Shown here: in pieces, positions 1 through 9,813 of the stretch
How positions within the stretch are numbered: position 1 is the first letter of the stretch
Layout: the number at the start of each line of letters is the position of its first letter
DNA from: Hymenobacter gummosus
GTDB lineage: Bacteria; Bacteroidota; Bacteroidia; Cytophagales; Hymenobacteraceae
Reading direction: 5' to 3'
Assembly (NCBI RefSeq): GCF_003970915.1
Contig: NZ_RXOF01000001.1
Span: 620,001-684,000, forward strand
DNA: 64,000 bases
Made by a program: the position numbers and the translations under genes
The notes under the pieces: generated by a model
Told to the model about the DNA's origin: nothing
Seen by the model: only the letters and a program-made list of their open reading frames with translations
Database searches by the model: none

Positions 1-915
1 CTCATCCTGGAGCACCGCCAGCTCACCAAGCTCAAGAGCACCTACGTCGACGCCCTGCCCCAGCTGGTGTGCGAGGTCGACGGGCGCATTCACACCTCCT
101 TCAACCAGGCCGTGGCCGCCACCGGGCGCCTGTCGAGCACCAACCCCAACCTGCAGAACATCCCGATTCGCACGGAGAAGGGCCGCGAAATCCGCCGGGC
201 CTTCGTGCCGCGCGACGCCGACCACCTGCTCGTGGCGGCCGACTACTCGCAGATCGAGCTGCGCATCATGGCCTCGTTCTCCCAGGACCCCACGATGATT
301 GAGTCGTTCCGCAAGGGGCTGGATATTCACCAGAGCACGGCCAGCAAAATCTTCGGCGTGCCGCTCGACCAGGTGGACTCCGACATGCGTCGCAAGGCCA
401 AAACGGCCAACTTCGGCATCATCTACGGCATTTCGGCCTTCGGGCTGGCTCAGCGCCTGAGCATCGGGCGCAAGGAAGCCACCGACCTTATCGACGCCTA
501 CTTCCAGGAATTCCCGGCCGTGAAGCAGTACATGGACGAGAGCATCCGCAAGGCCCGCGACCTGGAGTACGCCGAGACCCTGCTGGGCCGCCGCCGCTAC
601 CTGCGCGACATCAACTCGCGCAACGCCACCCTGCGCGGCTACACCGAGCGCAACGCCATTAACGCCCCCATCCAGGGCACGGCGGCCGACATCATCAAGG
701 TGGCCATGATTCACATCCACGACTGGCTGCAGCAGGAAAAGCTGGCTACCCGCATGATTCTGCAGGTGCACGACGAATTGGTGTTCGACGCGCCCAAGGA
801 CGAGGTGGCGCACATCACGCCCCACATCAAGCGCCTGATGGCCAACGCCCTGCCCATGCAGGTGCCACTGGAAGTGGAAGTGGGCACCGGCTCGAACTGG
901 CTGGAAGCCCACTAA
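1..915 (+). CDS. polA: DNA polymerase I, C-terminal part (5' end outside window)
   Basis: The reading frame is open from base 1, so only the last 304 codons are present. They form the palm and fingers of a family A DNA polymerase, which fills gaps in repair and Okazaki-fragment processing. Motif A is DYSQIELRIMA (around residues 81-91 of this fragment), the O-helix motif B reads RRKAKTANFGIIYG, and motif C is QVHDELVFD with the catalytic His-Asp-Glu. The ending GTGSNWLEAH is typical of PolA. No frameshift is seen. A long hairpin follows 18 bases after the stop. Identification is firm; the exonuclease domains cannot be judged here. Confidence 0.97.
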   Translation, partial: LILEHRQLTKLKSTYVDALPQLVCEVDGRIHTSFNQAVAATGRLSSTNPNLQNIPIRTEKGREIRRAFVPRDADHLLVAADYSQIELRIMASFSQDPTMIESFRKGLDIHQSTASKIFGVPLDQVDSDMRRKAKTANFGIIYGISAFGLAQRLSIGRKEATDLIDAYFQEFPAVKQYMDESIRKARDLEYAETLLGRRRYLRDINSRNATLRGYTERNAINAPIQGTAADIIKVAMIHIHDWLQQEKLATRMILQVHDELVFDAPKDEVAHITPHIKRLMANALPMQVPLEVEVGTGSNWLEAH

Positions 916-933
916 GGCCTCGTCGGCCCGGTG

Positions 934-984
934 CCAATGCAGCAAGAGTGGACCGTGGAGTACGGTCCGCTCTTGCTGCATTGG
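934..984. terminator. Long hairpin downstream of polA
   Basis: Arms 934-956 and 962-984 are complementary over 23 bases with one G-U position and a 5-base loop. There is no T-run on either side, so it would be a rho-independent terminator only in a loose sense. It lies between the polA stop and the decayed lipocalin gene on the other strand. The end of the right arm, CTTGCTGCATTG, recurs near 48066-48077, hinting at a dispersed element. Confidence 0.5.
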
Positions 985-996
985 TACTAGCTCAGT

Positions 997-1292
997 CTAC
1001 AGGGCCGTGTAGGTACGACGGACGACCAGCTTTACATTATTCGTCGTGGACACGGCCGATGCGACATACTTGGTTGCAGTCAGTTCTCCCAGGCACCGCC
1101 GTCGTAGTCCAGTATCATGTAGGTCAGGTAATGACCACTTACCGACCACACCCCTGACTGGCCCTGTGCATTGGTCGGGGTGCAGGGCACGGCGCCCTCA
1201 TCCATGGTCATGAGTCTACTGGCCTGGAACTTCAGGCTGTTATCCTCTTTGCAGTCGGCGTAAGCGTTAGCATTGCTGCCGGGCGGACTCAT
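997..1292 (-). pseudogene. Decayed lipocalin-like lipoprotein gene
   Basis: Read on the minus strand, this matches the C-terminal half of the lipocalin-like proteins next door. CKEDNSLKFQ...MDEGAV corresponds to CLRDNTYKFE...ADEGAIKC in the gene at 1933-2394, followed by GVWSVSG. The frame runs into a stop at 1080-1082 after GGAWEN, but the other half continues in a second frame as ELTATKYVASAV and ends in RRTYTAL at a stop at 997-999. One base appears to be missing near 1085. The signal peptide and first strand are absent: the remnant begins 14 bases after the stop of the upstream paralogue. This looks like a truncated, frameshifted tandem copy; a sequencing error could explain the frameshift but not the missing 5' half. 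Confidence 0.65.
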
Positions 1293-1306
1293 TACTTGGC
1301 GTGGAC

Positions 1307-1756
1307 CTACAGCTTGCTGTAAGTCGCCGTGATGTTGTACGTCACGTTGCCGCCCGGAATCTGAAACTTGAGTTTCATGGTGTTTTCCGACAGCTCCAAA
1401 ATATCTGCCGTTTGCGAACCGGAGGCGTCCGTGATGGTGATTTTGCTTTCGTCGGAGCTGAACACCCAGGAACCTACCGTGGTCTGCGGGGAGTTGGCGC
1501 AGCGGTTCGAGCCCTCGTCGAACTTGTACACGTTAGGCTTCTCGAACCGCTCGATGTCGTCTTTGGCACAGGCCGGCAGCTGCCCGTAGTAGTCCGTCAC
1601 CGTAGTGCCATTGACGGGCAGGCCGGGGTCGGAGGTGGCCGCTTTTAGTTGCCAATTCTTGTCGGTCAGCAGTTCGGTCTTGGTCTTGGGGTCGTCTTTC
1701 TTGCAGGCGACAAACAGCGGCAGCGCCGCCAGTGAGAAGAGTAGGGCTCGGTTCAT
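1307..1756 (-). CDS. Lipocalin-like domain lipoprotein
   Basis: 149 residues from the Met at 1756; a longer frame exists upstream but this Met directly precedes a lipoprotein signal peptide, MNRALLFSLAALPLFVAC. The +1 Cys is followed by KKDD, which resembles the Lys-Asp/Glu export signal that carries Bacteroidota lipoproteins to the cell surface. The mature part has the family pattern ELLTDKNW (first strand), a central KFDEGSNRC, GSWVFS, and a C-terminal ITATYSKL strand, as in lipocalin-like domain proteins (Pfam Lipocalin_4 type). Ligand and role are unknown. It is one of four related copies within 4 kb on the same strand. Confidence 0.8.
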   Translation of the reverse strand: MNRALLFSLAALPLFVACKKDDPKTKTELLTDKNWQLKAATSDPGLPVNGTTVTDYYGQLPACAKDDIERFEKPNVYKFDEGSNRCANSPQTTVGSWVFSSDESKITITDASGSQTADILELSENTMKLKFQIPGGNVTYNITATYSKL

Positions 1757-1883
1757 GGGGCAGTGGATTGGATTGACTCCAATGTAGCACAAACCCAACA
1801 ATTAATATAACTATTATTTTAATTAATTACACAAAGGTTATATAACACCCTGCGAAATCCCATTCTCCCCTCCTGATGATACT

Positions 1884-1909
1884 CCCCGCTTCCGAACCGG
1901 GAAGCGGGG
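1884..1909. terminator. GC-rich hairpin between two lipocalin-like genes
   Basis: CCCCGCTTCC (1884-1893) pairs with GGAAGCGGGG (1900-1909) around a 6-base loop. It lies just after the stop of the minus-strand gene ending at 1933. The T-rich tail (GTTTTC) is on the plus side, so for the minus gene it is a hairpin without a U-tract. About 70 bases of AT-rich DNA between 1800 and 1850 probably hold the promoter of the gene starting at 1756. Confidence 0.4.
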
Positions 1910-1932
1910 CGTTTTCTGAGCTTGCCGCCCGC

Positions 1933-2394
1933 TTATTGGGCCGTAAAGGTAGTGCGGGTGACGATGATGGGGCTGCTAAGCCCATCCGTCTCCACCAGCA
2001 CGAACTTCGAGGCGCTGATTTCTTCCAGCGTGCCGTGGAACGACACAAAAAAGCCCGAAGGCTGGTCGAGGGCCAGCACCGTTAGCTCTTTGTCGTTTTT
2101 GTTCAGGCTCCAGCTGCCGCTGAACGTCTGTACCGGCAAACATTTGATGGCGCCTTCGTCGGCGACGAACGTATTGCCGACCTCGAACTTGTAGGTATTG
2201 TCGCGCAGGCAGGCGCCGGTGGCAGCGTACTCATCGGTAGGCGCCGCCGCGTCCACCTGCTTGGTCTTGGCCGTAATCTTCCAGGTCTTCGCCGTTAGCA
2301 GCTCCGTCGTCGTCTTGGGTTGTTCCTTGTCCTTTTTGCAGGCAGTAAAAACGCAGGTCAGGGCCAGGGTAGTGATTAATGCAACGCGCTTCAT
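1933..2394 (-). CDS. Lipocalin-like domain lipoprotein
   Basis: 153 residues. Signal peptide MKRVALITTLALTCVFTAC, then KKDKEQ after the lipid-modified Cys, again a charged stretch suiting surface export. The body shows ELLTAKTWKI at the first strand, CLRDNTYKFE and ADEGAIKC in the middle, GSWSLN, and a terminal VTRTTFTAQ strand. It is the best-preserved template for recognising the decayed copy at 997-1292. Function is unknown; lipocalin-fold proteins usually bind small hydrophobic molecules, but nothing here shows which. The 267 bases upstream to the divergent gene at 2662 hold both promoters, with no clear motif. Confidence 0.82.
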   Translation of the reverse strand: MKRVALITTLALTCVFTACKKDKEQPKTTTELLTAKTWKITAKTKQVDAAAPTDEYAATGACLRDNTYKFEVGNTFVADEGAIKCLPVQTFSGSWSLNKNDKELTVLALDQPSGFFVSFHGTLEEISASKFVLVETDGLSSPIIVTRTTFTAQ

Positions 2395-2661
2395 CAGAAG
2401 AAATCAGGGTTTTGAGAATAGACACGCGCCGAACTGCGCCCGCTGCTAATCAGGTCCTGCTTGAGCTGCATTACTCACCCGAACCAGTTCGACGCCGCAA
2501 ATCTATTCCCAGCCGGCATTTTGGCCACTACCTGGCTCACCCGTCCGCCTCTCCTCACGGCCTTTGGCTACGGTCACACTGCTCCCGGGCCGGGCGCAGG
2601 TCCCTGACCCAAAGCGCGCGGGGCGCAACATAAAACGGGCATTTGCGCTTATTGCACTCGT

Positions 2662-3648
2662 ATGCTCACCCCAGATTCTTCCCTTACTACCGCTTTCGAC
2701 GCCGTCGTTATCGGGGCTGGCCCGGTGGGGCTGGCCTGCGCCATCGAGATTCAGCGCCGCGGCCTCTCCGTGGTGGTCGTCGATAAAGGGGCGCTGGTCA
2801 ACTCCCTGATTGGCTACCCCACCAACATGGAGTTTTTCTCCACGCCCGAACTGCTCGAAATCGGCGGCCACCCCTTCGTGACGGCCAACTACAAACCCCA
2901 CCGCGAAGAAGGCCTCGACTACTACCAGCGCGTCGCCCGCGCCGAACAGCTGCCGCTGCGCCTCTACGAGCGGGTGCTGCGCCTCGACGGGGAGCCGGCC
3001 CAGTACCGCGTCGTGACGGACAAGGGCGAAATCCGGGCCCGCTACGTGGTGGTAGCCACCGGCTTCTACGACGTGCCCGTGAAGCTGAATGTGCCCGGCG
3101 AAGAGCTGCCCCACGTCAGCCACTACTACAAGGAGCCCTACCAGCACGCCGGGCAGCGGGTGCTGGTGGTGGGCGCCAAAAACTCGGCCGCCAAGGCCGC
3201 TTTGGCCCTCACCCGCGCCGGGGCCCAGGCCACGCTGGTGGTGCGCGGCGCCGAGGTCAGCGCCTCGGTGAAATACTGGATTCGGCCCGACTTGCTCAAC
3301 CGCATTGCCGAGGGCCGCATCACGGCGCACTTCCAGACGACGGTACAAGCCATTCGCGCCACCGAAGTGGATTTGCTCACGCCCGCCGGCCCGCTCACCG
3401 TGCCCGCCGATTACGTGTACGCTCTCACCGGCTACCGTCCCGATTACGCCCTGCTCGCGGCCCTGGGCATCGGCACCCAGCCCGACGCGGCCTGCACGCC
3501 CACGTACAATCCTGACACTTTCGAAACGAACCGGCCCGGGGTGTACCTGGCCGGCACTGTGTGCGGGGGGCTGAACACCAGCCGCTGGTTTATCGAAAAC
3601 GGCCGCCACCACGCCCGCGTCATTGCCGGGCACCTGGCCGGCCAGTAG
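2662..3648 (+). CDS. ypdA: YpdA-type FAD/NADPH disulfide reductase
   Basis: 328 residues, a thioredoxin-reductase-like flavoprotein. The N-terminal FAD-binding motif VIGAGPVGLA lies at residues 17-26, and the second nucleotide-binding motif VVGAKNSAAKAAL begins near residue 170. The stretch LVNSLIGYPTNMEFFSTPE is characteristic of the YpdA family (putative bacillithiol disulfide reductase), which lacks the CxxC pair of true thioredoxin reductases; none is visible here. YpdA recycles oxidised bacillithiol with NADPH in Firmicutes; a similar thiol role in this organism is inferred. It is divergent from one lipocalin-like gene and convergent with another, and probably unrelated to them. Confidence 0.88.
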   Translation: MLTPDSSLTTAFDAVVIGAGPVGLACAIEIQRRGLSVVVVDKGALVNSLIGYPTNMEFFSTPELLEIGGHPFVTANYKPHREEGLDYYQRVARAEQLPLRLYERVLRLDGEPAQYRVVTDKGEIRARYVVVATGFYDVPVKLNVPGEELPHVSHYYKEPYQHAGQRVLVVGAKNSAAKAALALTRAGAQATLVVRGAEVSASVKYWIRPDLLNRIAEGRITAHFQTTVQAIRATEVDLLTPAGPLTVPADYVYALTGYRPDYALLAALGIGTQPDAACTPTYNPDTFETNRPGVYLAGTVCGGLNTSRWFIENGRHHARVIAGHLAGQ

Positions 3649-3661
3649 CCCGCAAAGCACG

Positions 3662-3694
3662 CGCCGCGGCCCCGCAGCTAGCGGAGCCGCGGCG
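3662..3694. terminator. Hairpin between convergent genes
   Basis: CGCCGCGGC (3662-3670) pairs with GCCGCGGCG (3686-3694), with an inner CCGC/GCGG pairing. It sits between the ypdA stop and the stop of the minus-strand gene at 3725. No U-tract is present, so terminator function is tentative. Confidence 0.4.
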
Positions 3695-3724
3695 GGCCGA
3701 CGGCAACGGGCAAGGGCGCGGCGC

Positions 3725-4207
3725 CTACTGCTTGGTGTAGGTGAAGGAATAGGTGTGCTCCACGCCCGCGTCGTCGGTGCTCACGCCCGAGAGGCGCATG
3801 GTGTTGTCCCCGATTTCCTGCACGTCGTAGCTGTTGTCGTAGGCCAGGCCGGGTACCTTCACGCGCAGCAGCCGGTCGTTCTGCTCCAGGCTCCAAGTGC
3901 CGTCGTAGCTCTGCGGGTCGTTGGCGTTGCGCTTGGTGGCGCCTTCGTCGTGGCGCATGGTATTGGGCTTTTCGAAGTGCCACAAATCGTCCCGGTCGAA
4001 GGAGTTGCGCTCGGCGTACACGTTGGTTATCAGGCGCCCGTCGGCGGTGCGCACGGCCGGGCTGACGGTACAGGCCGTCTGTACCCAGTTTTTGCCCACC
4101 AGCAGCTCGGTAGGGGTTTTCGGGGTTACTTTTTCCTTGTCCTTTTCGCAGGCGGTGAGCAGCGGCAGGGCGGCCAGGGCCAGTAGGGCGAAACGCGTGG
4201 TTTTCAT
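3725..4207 (-). CDS. Lipocalin-like domain lipoprotein
   Basis: 160 residues with signal peptide MKTTRFALLALAALPLLTAC and EKDKEK after the Cys. Family landmarks are ELLVGKNWVQ, DDLWHFEKPN, HDEGATKR, GTWSLE and a C-terminal SFTYTKQ strand. FEKPN is shared with the gene at 1307-1756, so these two may be the closest pair. The gene is separated from the other copies by ypdA. Role unknown. It is the most divergent copy but retains all strands expected from its relatives. Confidence 0.8.
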   Translation of the reverse strand: MKTTRFALLALAALPLLTACEKDKEKVTPKTPTELLVGKNWVQTACTVSPAVRTADGRLITNVYAERNSFDRDDLWHFEKPNTMRHDEGATKRNANDPQSYDGTWSLEQNDRLLRVKVPGLAYDNSYDVQEIGDNTMRLSGVSTDDAGVEHTYSFTYTKQ

Positions 4208-4412
4208 AGCGGTAGGTTGGGTTGAGGGGCGTTGTTTGGTGATGCAATGTTAGGCCCCAACCCAGCCAGATACATAATTTTACACAGACACAAATGGGTT
4301 ATACCAATTCTGAATAAACGAGCCCGGTAACAATAATTCGGTGCGCCGCATCCCATTTACGTGTTATACCCGCGCCGCATTTCAGCCCCCCCCAGCTACT
4401 TACGCCCAGCAA

Positions 4413-4445
4413 AAAGCCCCGGCCTGCCTTGCAGACCGGGGCTTT
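4413..4445 (-). terminator. Rho-independent terminator of the SGNH hydrolase operon
   Basis: AAAGCCCCGG (4413-4422) pairs with CCGGGGCTTT (4436-4445). On the minus strand the stem is followed by a T-rich run. It lies 21 bases beyond the stop of the gene at 4467. Confidence 0.8.
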
Positions 4446-4466
4446 GCAGCTCCGCACGAATGCCGA

Positions 4467-5777
4467 TTACGGAATCAGCACGCCGCGGTAGTCGTTCGGG
4501 TTGGTCAGCGGCAGCGTCGAACCGTACTTGGCGTTGATGGCGCGAATCATTTCGTTGGCCACCACGGCGTAGCCGCGCGGCGTGGGGTGCACCCCGTCGA
4601 GCGAGAACAGGTTGCCCGACACGAAGCCGGCCGTGTTGTTGACGCCGTTCGTGACGAAGCCCGACTGGGCTACGCTCCGGAAGAAGGTGTTGGAATCGAA
4701 GATGGCCAGGCCCTTCTCGTTGGCTTTGGCTACGATGGCGCTGTTGAAAGCCGTCGTGGCCGCCTGCACATTGGCCTGCTCCGTGGCATCCAGCACGAAC
4801 TGGTTCGGGATGGGGTTGGACTGCGCCGCCGACAAGCCGGCACCTACCGGGAACGGGTTGCCGGTCGTGGTGGTGCCGATAACGGCCGAGCCCTGCAGCG
4901 TTATCAGGTCCGCATCGGTTGCCAGGCGGGTGGTGTTGCCGCTCGAGCCCGTCACCTGGATGTACACGTCCAGGTTGGCGTTGGCGGCCTTGAAGCGCGC
5001 CCGGACGTCGGCCACGCGCACGGTGGTAAAGAACGGCACGTTCGTCACGTCCGGAATGGTGGCCACGATGCCCTTGGCCCCGTTGGCCGTCAGCGCGTTG
5101 ATGATGCGGCTGTTTTTCAGGGCAAACGTGTCGGTGCGGGTGATGACGCCGCCCAGGCCGCCGGTGGTGGCGTAGCCCAGCACGTCGTTGTTGCCCAGCC
5201 AGTTGGAGAAGAACGTCGCCGTGGCGGCTTCGGCCTTCACCCGCTGAAAGTAGCTCTGCAGCGGGGTGGTGGTGGGCGTAATCCGCTCGAAGTAAGGGTT
5301 GCCCGCCTGGCTGCCGTAGCCCGCCGTGTGGATGTCGCTCAAGCGGATGCCCGGCACGCCCAGGTTATCAACGCGCGTATCAAAGCGCGTGTAGAGCGTG
5401 GTGGGCGTGGTAGCCCGGATAGCCAGGTTGTTGGTCACGTTGGCCGTCACGGGCGTGCCCGTGGCCGAGAAGCCCGTCAGGCGCAGGTAGCCCGAGCCGT
5501 TGAACTGGGTTTCGGAAAACAAGGGCTGCTCGAAGGCCCCGCCGCCGACCAGGCGGAACTGCCGGGCCAGGATGTTGGGGTAAGAGTTGACCTGCCCTTC
5601 GCGGTACAGGCCCCCGTCGGAGAAGCCCGCCGTCAGGGAGTTACCCACGGCGATGTAGCGCGTAAAGTCGGCCGAGCCGGCCTCGAACTTGGGCGAGTGA
5701 AACTCGGGCTGGCAGCTGCCCAACCCGAGGCTCAGCAGGGCCAGGGCCGGAAGGGTGTATTTAGCAAGCGTGTTCAT
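4467..5777 (-). CDS. SGNH/GDSL hydrolase family lipoprotein
   Basis: 436 residues. Signal peptide ends at LGLGSC, predicting a lipoprotein. The SGNH nucleophile block is AVGNSLTAGFSDGG (around residue 46), the Asn block is NNDVLGY, and the C-terminal Asp/His block is DGVHPTPRGYAVVANEM. These are the catalytic elements of esterases and lipases of this superfamily. The start codon lies 22 bases after the stop of the FadL-like gene at 5800-7077, so the two are probably one operon: an outer-membrane lipid channel with an ester hydrolase. The substrate is not evident. Confidence 0.9.
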   Translation of the reverse strand: MNTLAKYTLPALALLSLGLGSCQPEFHSPKFEAGSADFTRYIAVGNSLTAGFSDGGLYREGQVNSYPNILARQFRLVGGGAFEQPLFSETQFNGSGYLRLTGFSATGTPVTANVTNNLAIRATTPTTLYTRFDTRVDNLGVPGIRLSDIHTAGYGSQAGNPYFERITPTTTPLQSYFQRVKAEAATATFFSNWLGNNDVLGYATTGGLGGVITRTDTFALKNSRIINALTANGAKGIVATIPDVTNVPFFTTVRVADVRARFKAANANLDVYIQVTGSSGNTTRLATDADLITLQGSAVIGTTTTGNPFPVGAGLSAAQSNPIPNQFVLDATEQANVQAATTAFNSAIVAKANEKGLAIFDSNTFFRSVAQSGFVTNGVNNTAGFVSGNLFSLDGVHPTPRGYAVVANEMIRAINAKYGSTLPLTNPNDYRGVLIP

Positions 5778-5799
5778 ACGAGGAACGTCGAGGACGGAA

Positions 5800-7077
5800 T
5801 TAGAAGGTGTAGTTCAGCCCGATGCCCGGAATGACGATTTGAGTTTTGTAAGTACCGGCCACGCGGTCGGTGTTGCCATTGGCTACCAGCTCGGCCTGCG
5901 TCTGGGTGCGCTTCTGCAGGCTTACAAACTGGGTGGAGAGGTCCACGCCGAAATGCTCCCCGAACTTGTAGCTCAGGCCCACGGTGCCGCCGATGCGGTT
6001 GGCGTCGGGCGTTTCGGGGGTTACGTAGCCGTCTTTCACCGGCGAGAGGTCGTAGCTGCCACCGGCGCGCACCGTCAGCCCGTCCGTCACCTGGTACTGG
6101 CCGCCAACGCGGAAGGTAAACGAGTCCTTGTAGTCGCGCACCGAGGAGCTGGTGTTCGAGCCGTTGACGGGCTGGTCGAAGGTGAATTCCAGCTGCTTGT
6201 AGGCGCTCCACTGGGTGTAGTTCACGTCTAGGCCCAGGGTCAGCTTCTCGGAGGGCATGAAGCCGATGCCCAGGTTGGTGGTGGCCGGCAGCGGGATGGT
6301 CACGTCGAACTTGCTGGCGGCGAAGCGGCTGGCAATGACCTCGCTGTTGGGCAGGTTCGAGAAGGTCACGTCGCCACCTTTCACCGTCGCGTCGATTTTC
6401 GAGCGGTAGCTCACGCCCACGCTCAGCTTGTCGGTGGGCTTGAAGTACACCCCGGCGTTGAAGCCCAGCTTCTGGTCAGCCTTGCCGTCCAGCTCGATGT
6501 GGCCGTACTGCCCATTGGTATTGTTCTGCACCGGAATGTCGCGCTGCAGGTTTACCGAGCCCAGGGCGAAGACCACCAGGCCGGCGCCCACGCTCAGCTT
6601 GTCAGTAATAGCGTAGCTGACGGTGGGCTGCACGAAGACGGACTTCAAATCGATTTCGGTCAGGGCGAAGCGGCCTTCCCAGTTGTAGCCGTAGTCGAGC
6701 TTGGAGCCGAAGGGCGTGTACACGGCAATGCCCGCCTTCCATTTACCTTCCTGCGGGCCGAAGCCGGCGTAGAGGTTAAAGGGCGTGGTCACGGTATTGT
6801 CGAGCTGCCGGTCGGTGTTGTAATACTGCGCGGCCTCGGCGCGGAATACCTGCCGGGCCATCGTAGCGTTGACGCCAATCTGCACGCCCCGCTCGCGCAC
6901 CATAGCCAGCGCGCCGGGGTTGTAAAACATGGAAGCCTGGTCCAGCGCGAGGCCGGTCCCGACGCCACCCATGCCGTTGTTCTTCTGCCCGGCCAGCGTT
7001 ACCTGGAACCCGCCCGCCTGAGCGGCCGTGGCGCCCAGCAGAGCACCTCCGGCAAGGAGTAGATTTTTTAGGTTCAT
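5800..7077 (-). CDS. OmpP1/FadL family outer-membrane transporter
   Basis: 425 residues from the Met at 7077, chosen because MNLKNLLLAGGALLGATAAQA is a signal peptide; a longer frame upstream is not needed. The mature N-terminus GGFQVTLAGQKNNGMGG and ASMFYNPGALAMV are FadL-family signatures (plug region). The rest has alternating strand patterns and ends with GLNYTF, a terminal aromatic residue typical of outer-membrane barrels. FadL proteins move long-chain fatty acids or other hydrophobics across the outer membrane. It is the first gene of an operon with the SGNH hydrolase. Confidence 0.92.
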   Translation of the reverse strand: MNLKNLLLAGGALLGATAAQAGGFQVTLAGQKNNGMGGVGTGLALDQASMFYNPGALAMVRERGVQIGVNATMARQVFRAEAAQYYNTDRQLDNTVTTPFNLYAGFGPQEGKWKAGIAVYTPFGSKLDYGYNWEGRFALTEIDLKSVFVQPTVSYAITDKLSVGAGLVVFALGSVNLQRDIPVQNNTNGQYGHIELDGKADQKLGFNAGVYFKPTDKLSVGVSYRSKIDATVKGGDVTFSNLPNSEVIASRFAASKFDVTIPLPATTNLGIGFMPSEKLTLGLDVNYTQWSAYKQLEFTFDQPVNGSNTSSSVRDYKDSFTFRVGGQYQVTDGLTVRAGGSYDLSPVKDGYVTPETPDANRIGGTVGLSYKFGEHFGVDLSTQFVSLQKRTQTQAELVANGNTDRVAGTYKTQIVIPGIGLNYTF

Positions 7078-7254
7078 ACCCGAAGGGAAAAGGGAAAAGG
7101 GGTTGTGTGAGCTAAATGTAGGGCGTAAATGCCAACAAACAAGGCGGCATGCCGAGTATTTCACCCAGGAAAGTGAGTAATTACTACCCGGGCTGAATCC
7201 ATAGTCAAAATACCATTTTTCATATATGAAAAATTCAACACCCAACAACAGTCG

Positions 7255-8088
7255 TTAATCGGGCGTATTTCCGGTTTGGGCGGGCAATACACGGCGGGTG
7301 CGCAAATCCAGGCGCTGCCCGGCCACCAGCAGGTGCACGCGCAGGTTTTCGCCCGCCACCGGCTCGCCGCGCCCGATGCGGCCCAGGTTGTCGTTGCGCA
7401 GCTTGGTTCCGTCCACCACCATCACCACCCCGTCGCCGAACACCTCGGCCTCGCGCCCGCCCCGGATGATGACGCCGGTTTCCTGCCCCAGCCCCAGGCC
7501 CAGGGCGGCCGGGTGCTGCAGCACCGCGTGGGCCAGCCGCCCGAAGCGGCCCCGCTCGGCAAAGTGCTGGTCGATGATGAGCTGGGGCAGCAGGTGCAGG
7601 CCGGCGGCGGTGTGCATACCGCCCTTGGTGAGGGAGCGGGCCCCGTAGCCGGCCACGATCATGGAATCGGGCAGCACGGCCGCCCCGGCACTGGTACCGG
7701 CCACGATAAAACCCGGCTCCTGCATGAAGCGGCGACAGAGCACCTCCAGCGCGGGCGTATTCAGCCAGAACTCGGTAATGCGCTCCTGGTCGCCGCCGGT
7801 GAAGAACACGGCCCCGGCCCGCTCCAGGCGGCGCAGGGCGGCGGGGCGGTTGGCGGGGTTGCGCTCATCCACGCGCAGCAGGTAGGCGCGGGCGCAGCCC
7901 AGCTCGCGCAGGGCGGCCACGTAGTTGCGCCCGGTCTTGACGGCCCGCTGGGTAGCGGCGGTGCTGACGACCTCTACCGGGCCGGCGCCCGGGGGCAGCA
8001 GCTCGCAGAGCAGGGCCAGCAGCGCATCGTCGTCGCCGCCGCCGAGGGCCAGGGCGGTACCTTGGGGGAGCGTACGGGCGGGAGGCAT
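7255..8088 (-). CDS. Cyanophycinase-like peptidase (family S51)
   Basis: 277 residues, cytoplasmic, no signal peptide. The nucleophile elbow GTSAGA puts the catalytic Ser at residue 133, and FTGGDQ at 96-101 and the QHFAERGRFGRL segment match cyanophycinase-type S51 peptidases, which cut beta-Asp-Arg dipeptides from cyanophycin. The N-terminal TALALGGGDDD also fits. No cyanophycin synthetase gene is nearby, so the natural substrate may be another beta-aspartyl or acidic peptide. The gene stands alone between the FadL gene and mgtE. Confidence 0.85.
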   Translation of the reverse strand: MPPARTLPQGTALALGGGDDDALLALLCELLPPGAGPVEVVSTAATQRAVKTGRNYVAALRELGCARAYLLRVDERNPANRPAALRRLERAGAVFFTGGDQERITEFWLNTPALEVLCRRFMQEPGFIVAGTSAGAAVLPDSMIVAGYGARSLTKGGMHTAAGLHLLPQLIIDQHFAERGRFGRLAHAVLQHPAALGLGLGQETGVIIRGGREAEVFGDGVVMVVDGTKLRNDNLGRIGRGEPVAGENLRVHLLVAGQRLDLRTRRVLPAQTGNTPD

Positions 8089-8419
8089 AGGCAGGGCGGC
8101 GGATAGCAGCTAGGCGGCGGCCAAAGCTACGTGCTGGCGCGGAAAAGGCTACGCCGCCCGGCGGCGCTTGGGTACTGGCGGGCCGTTCGGCAGCCCGGCG
8201 CGGGCCGGCCAAGCTCAACCAGCGCCCGGAAGGCCAGCACCTTGCTAATAAACACGTTACAACCGTACCAGCGGGCCGCTGGCGCGGGACCTGGAACCGG
8301 TAAATTTTCTCGGAGAAATGATGGTTTCCGGGTCGGATATTTTCGGCGCTTCGGGTACTTTTGCGCGCCGTTTCACCAACTCCCGTTTTGCCTAGCGAAA
8401 CACCTTCCTTGCCGCTTTT
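8089..8419. other. Intergenic region between the S51 peptidase and mgtE
   Basis: 331 bases separate divergent genes. No open frame with coding character was found. A TAnnTTTG word (TACTTTTG, 8356-8363) lies 56 bases before the mgtE start and could be its -7 element, but no matching -33 TTG is evident. Nothing else is recognised. Confidence 0.4.
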
Positions 8420-9811
<1,392 letters not shown>

Positions 9812-9813
9812 GG

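Noticed and set aside
4341-5834. Long plus-strand open frame opposite the SGNH hydrolase
   Set aside because: It is Arg/Gly/Ala-rich with no motifs, and the minus strand encodes a recognisable enzyme. Long antisense frames are expected in this GC-rich DNA.
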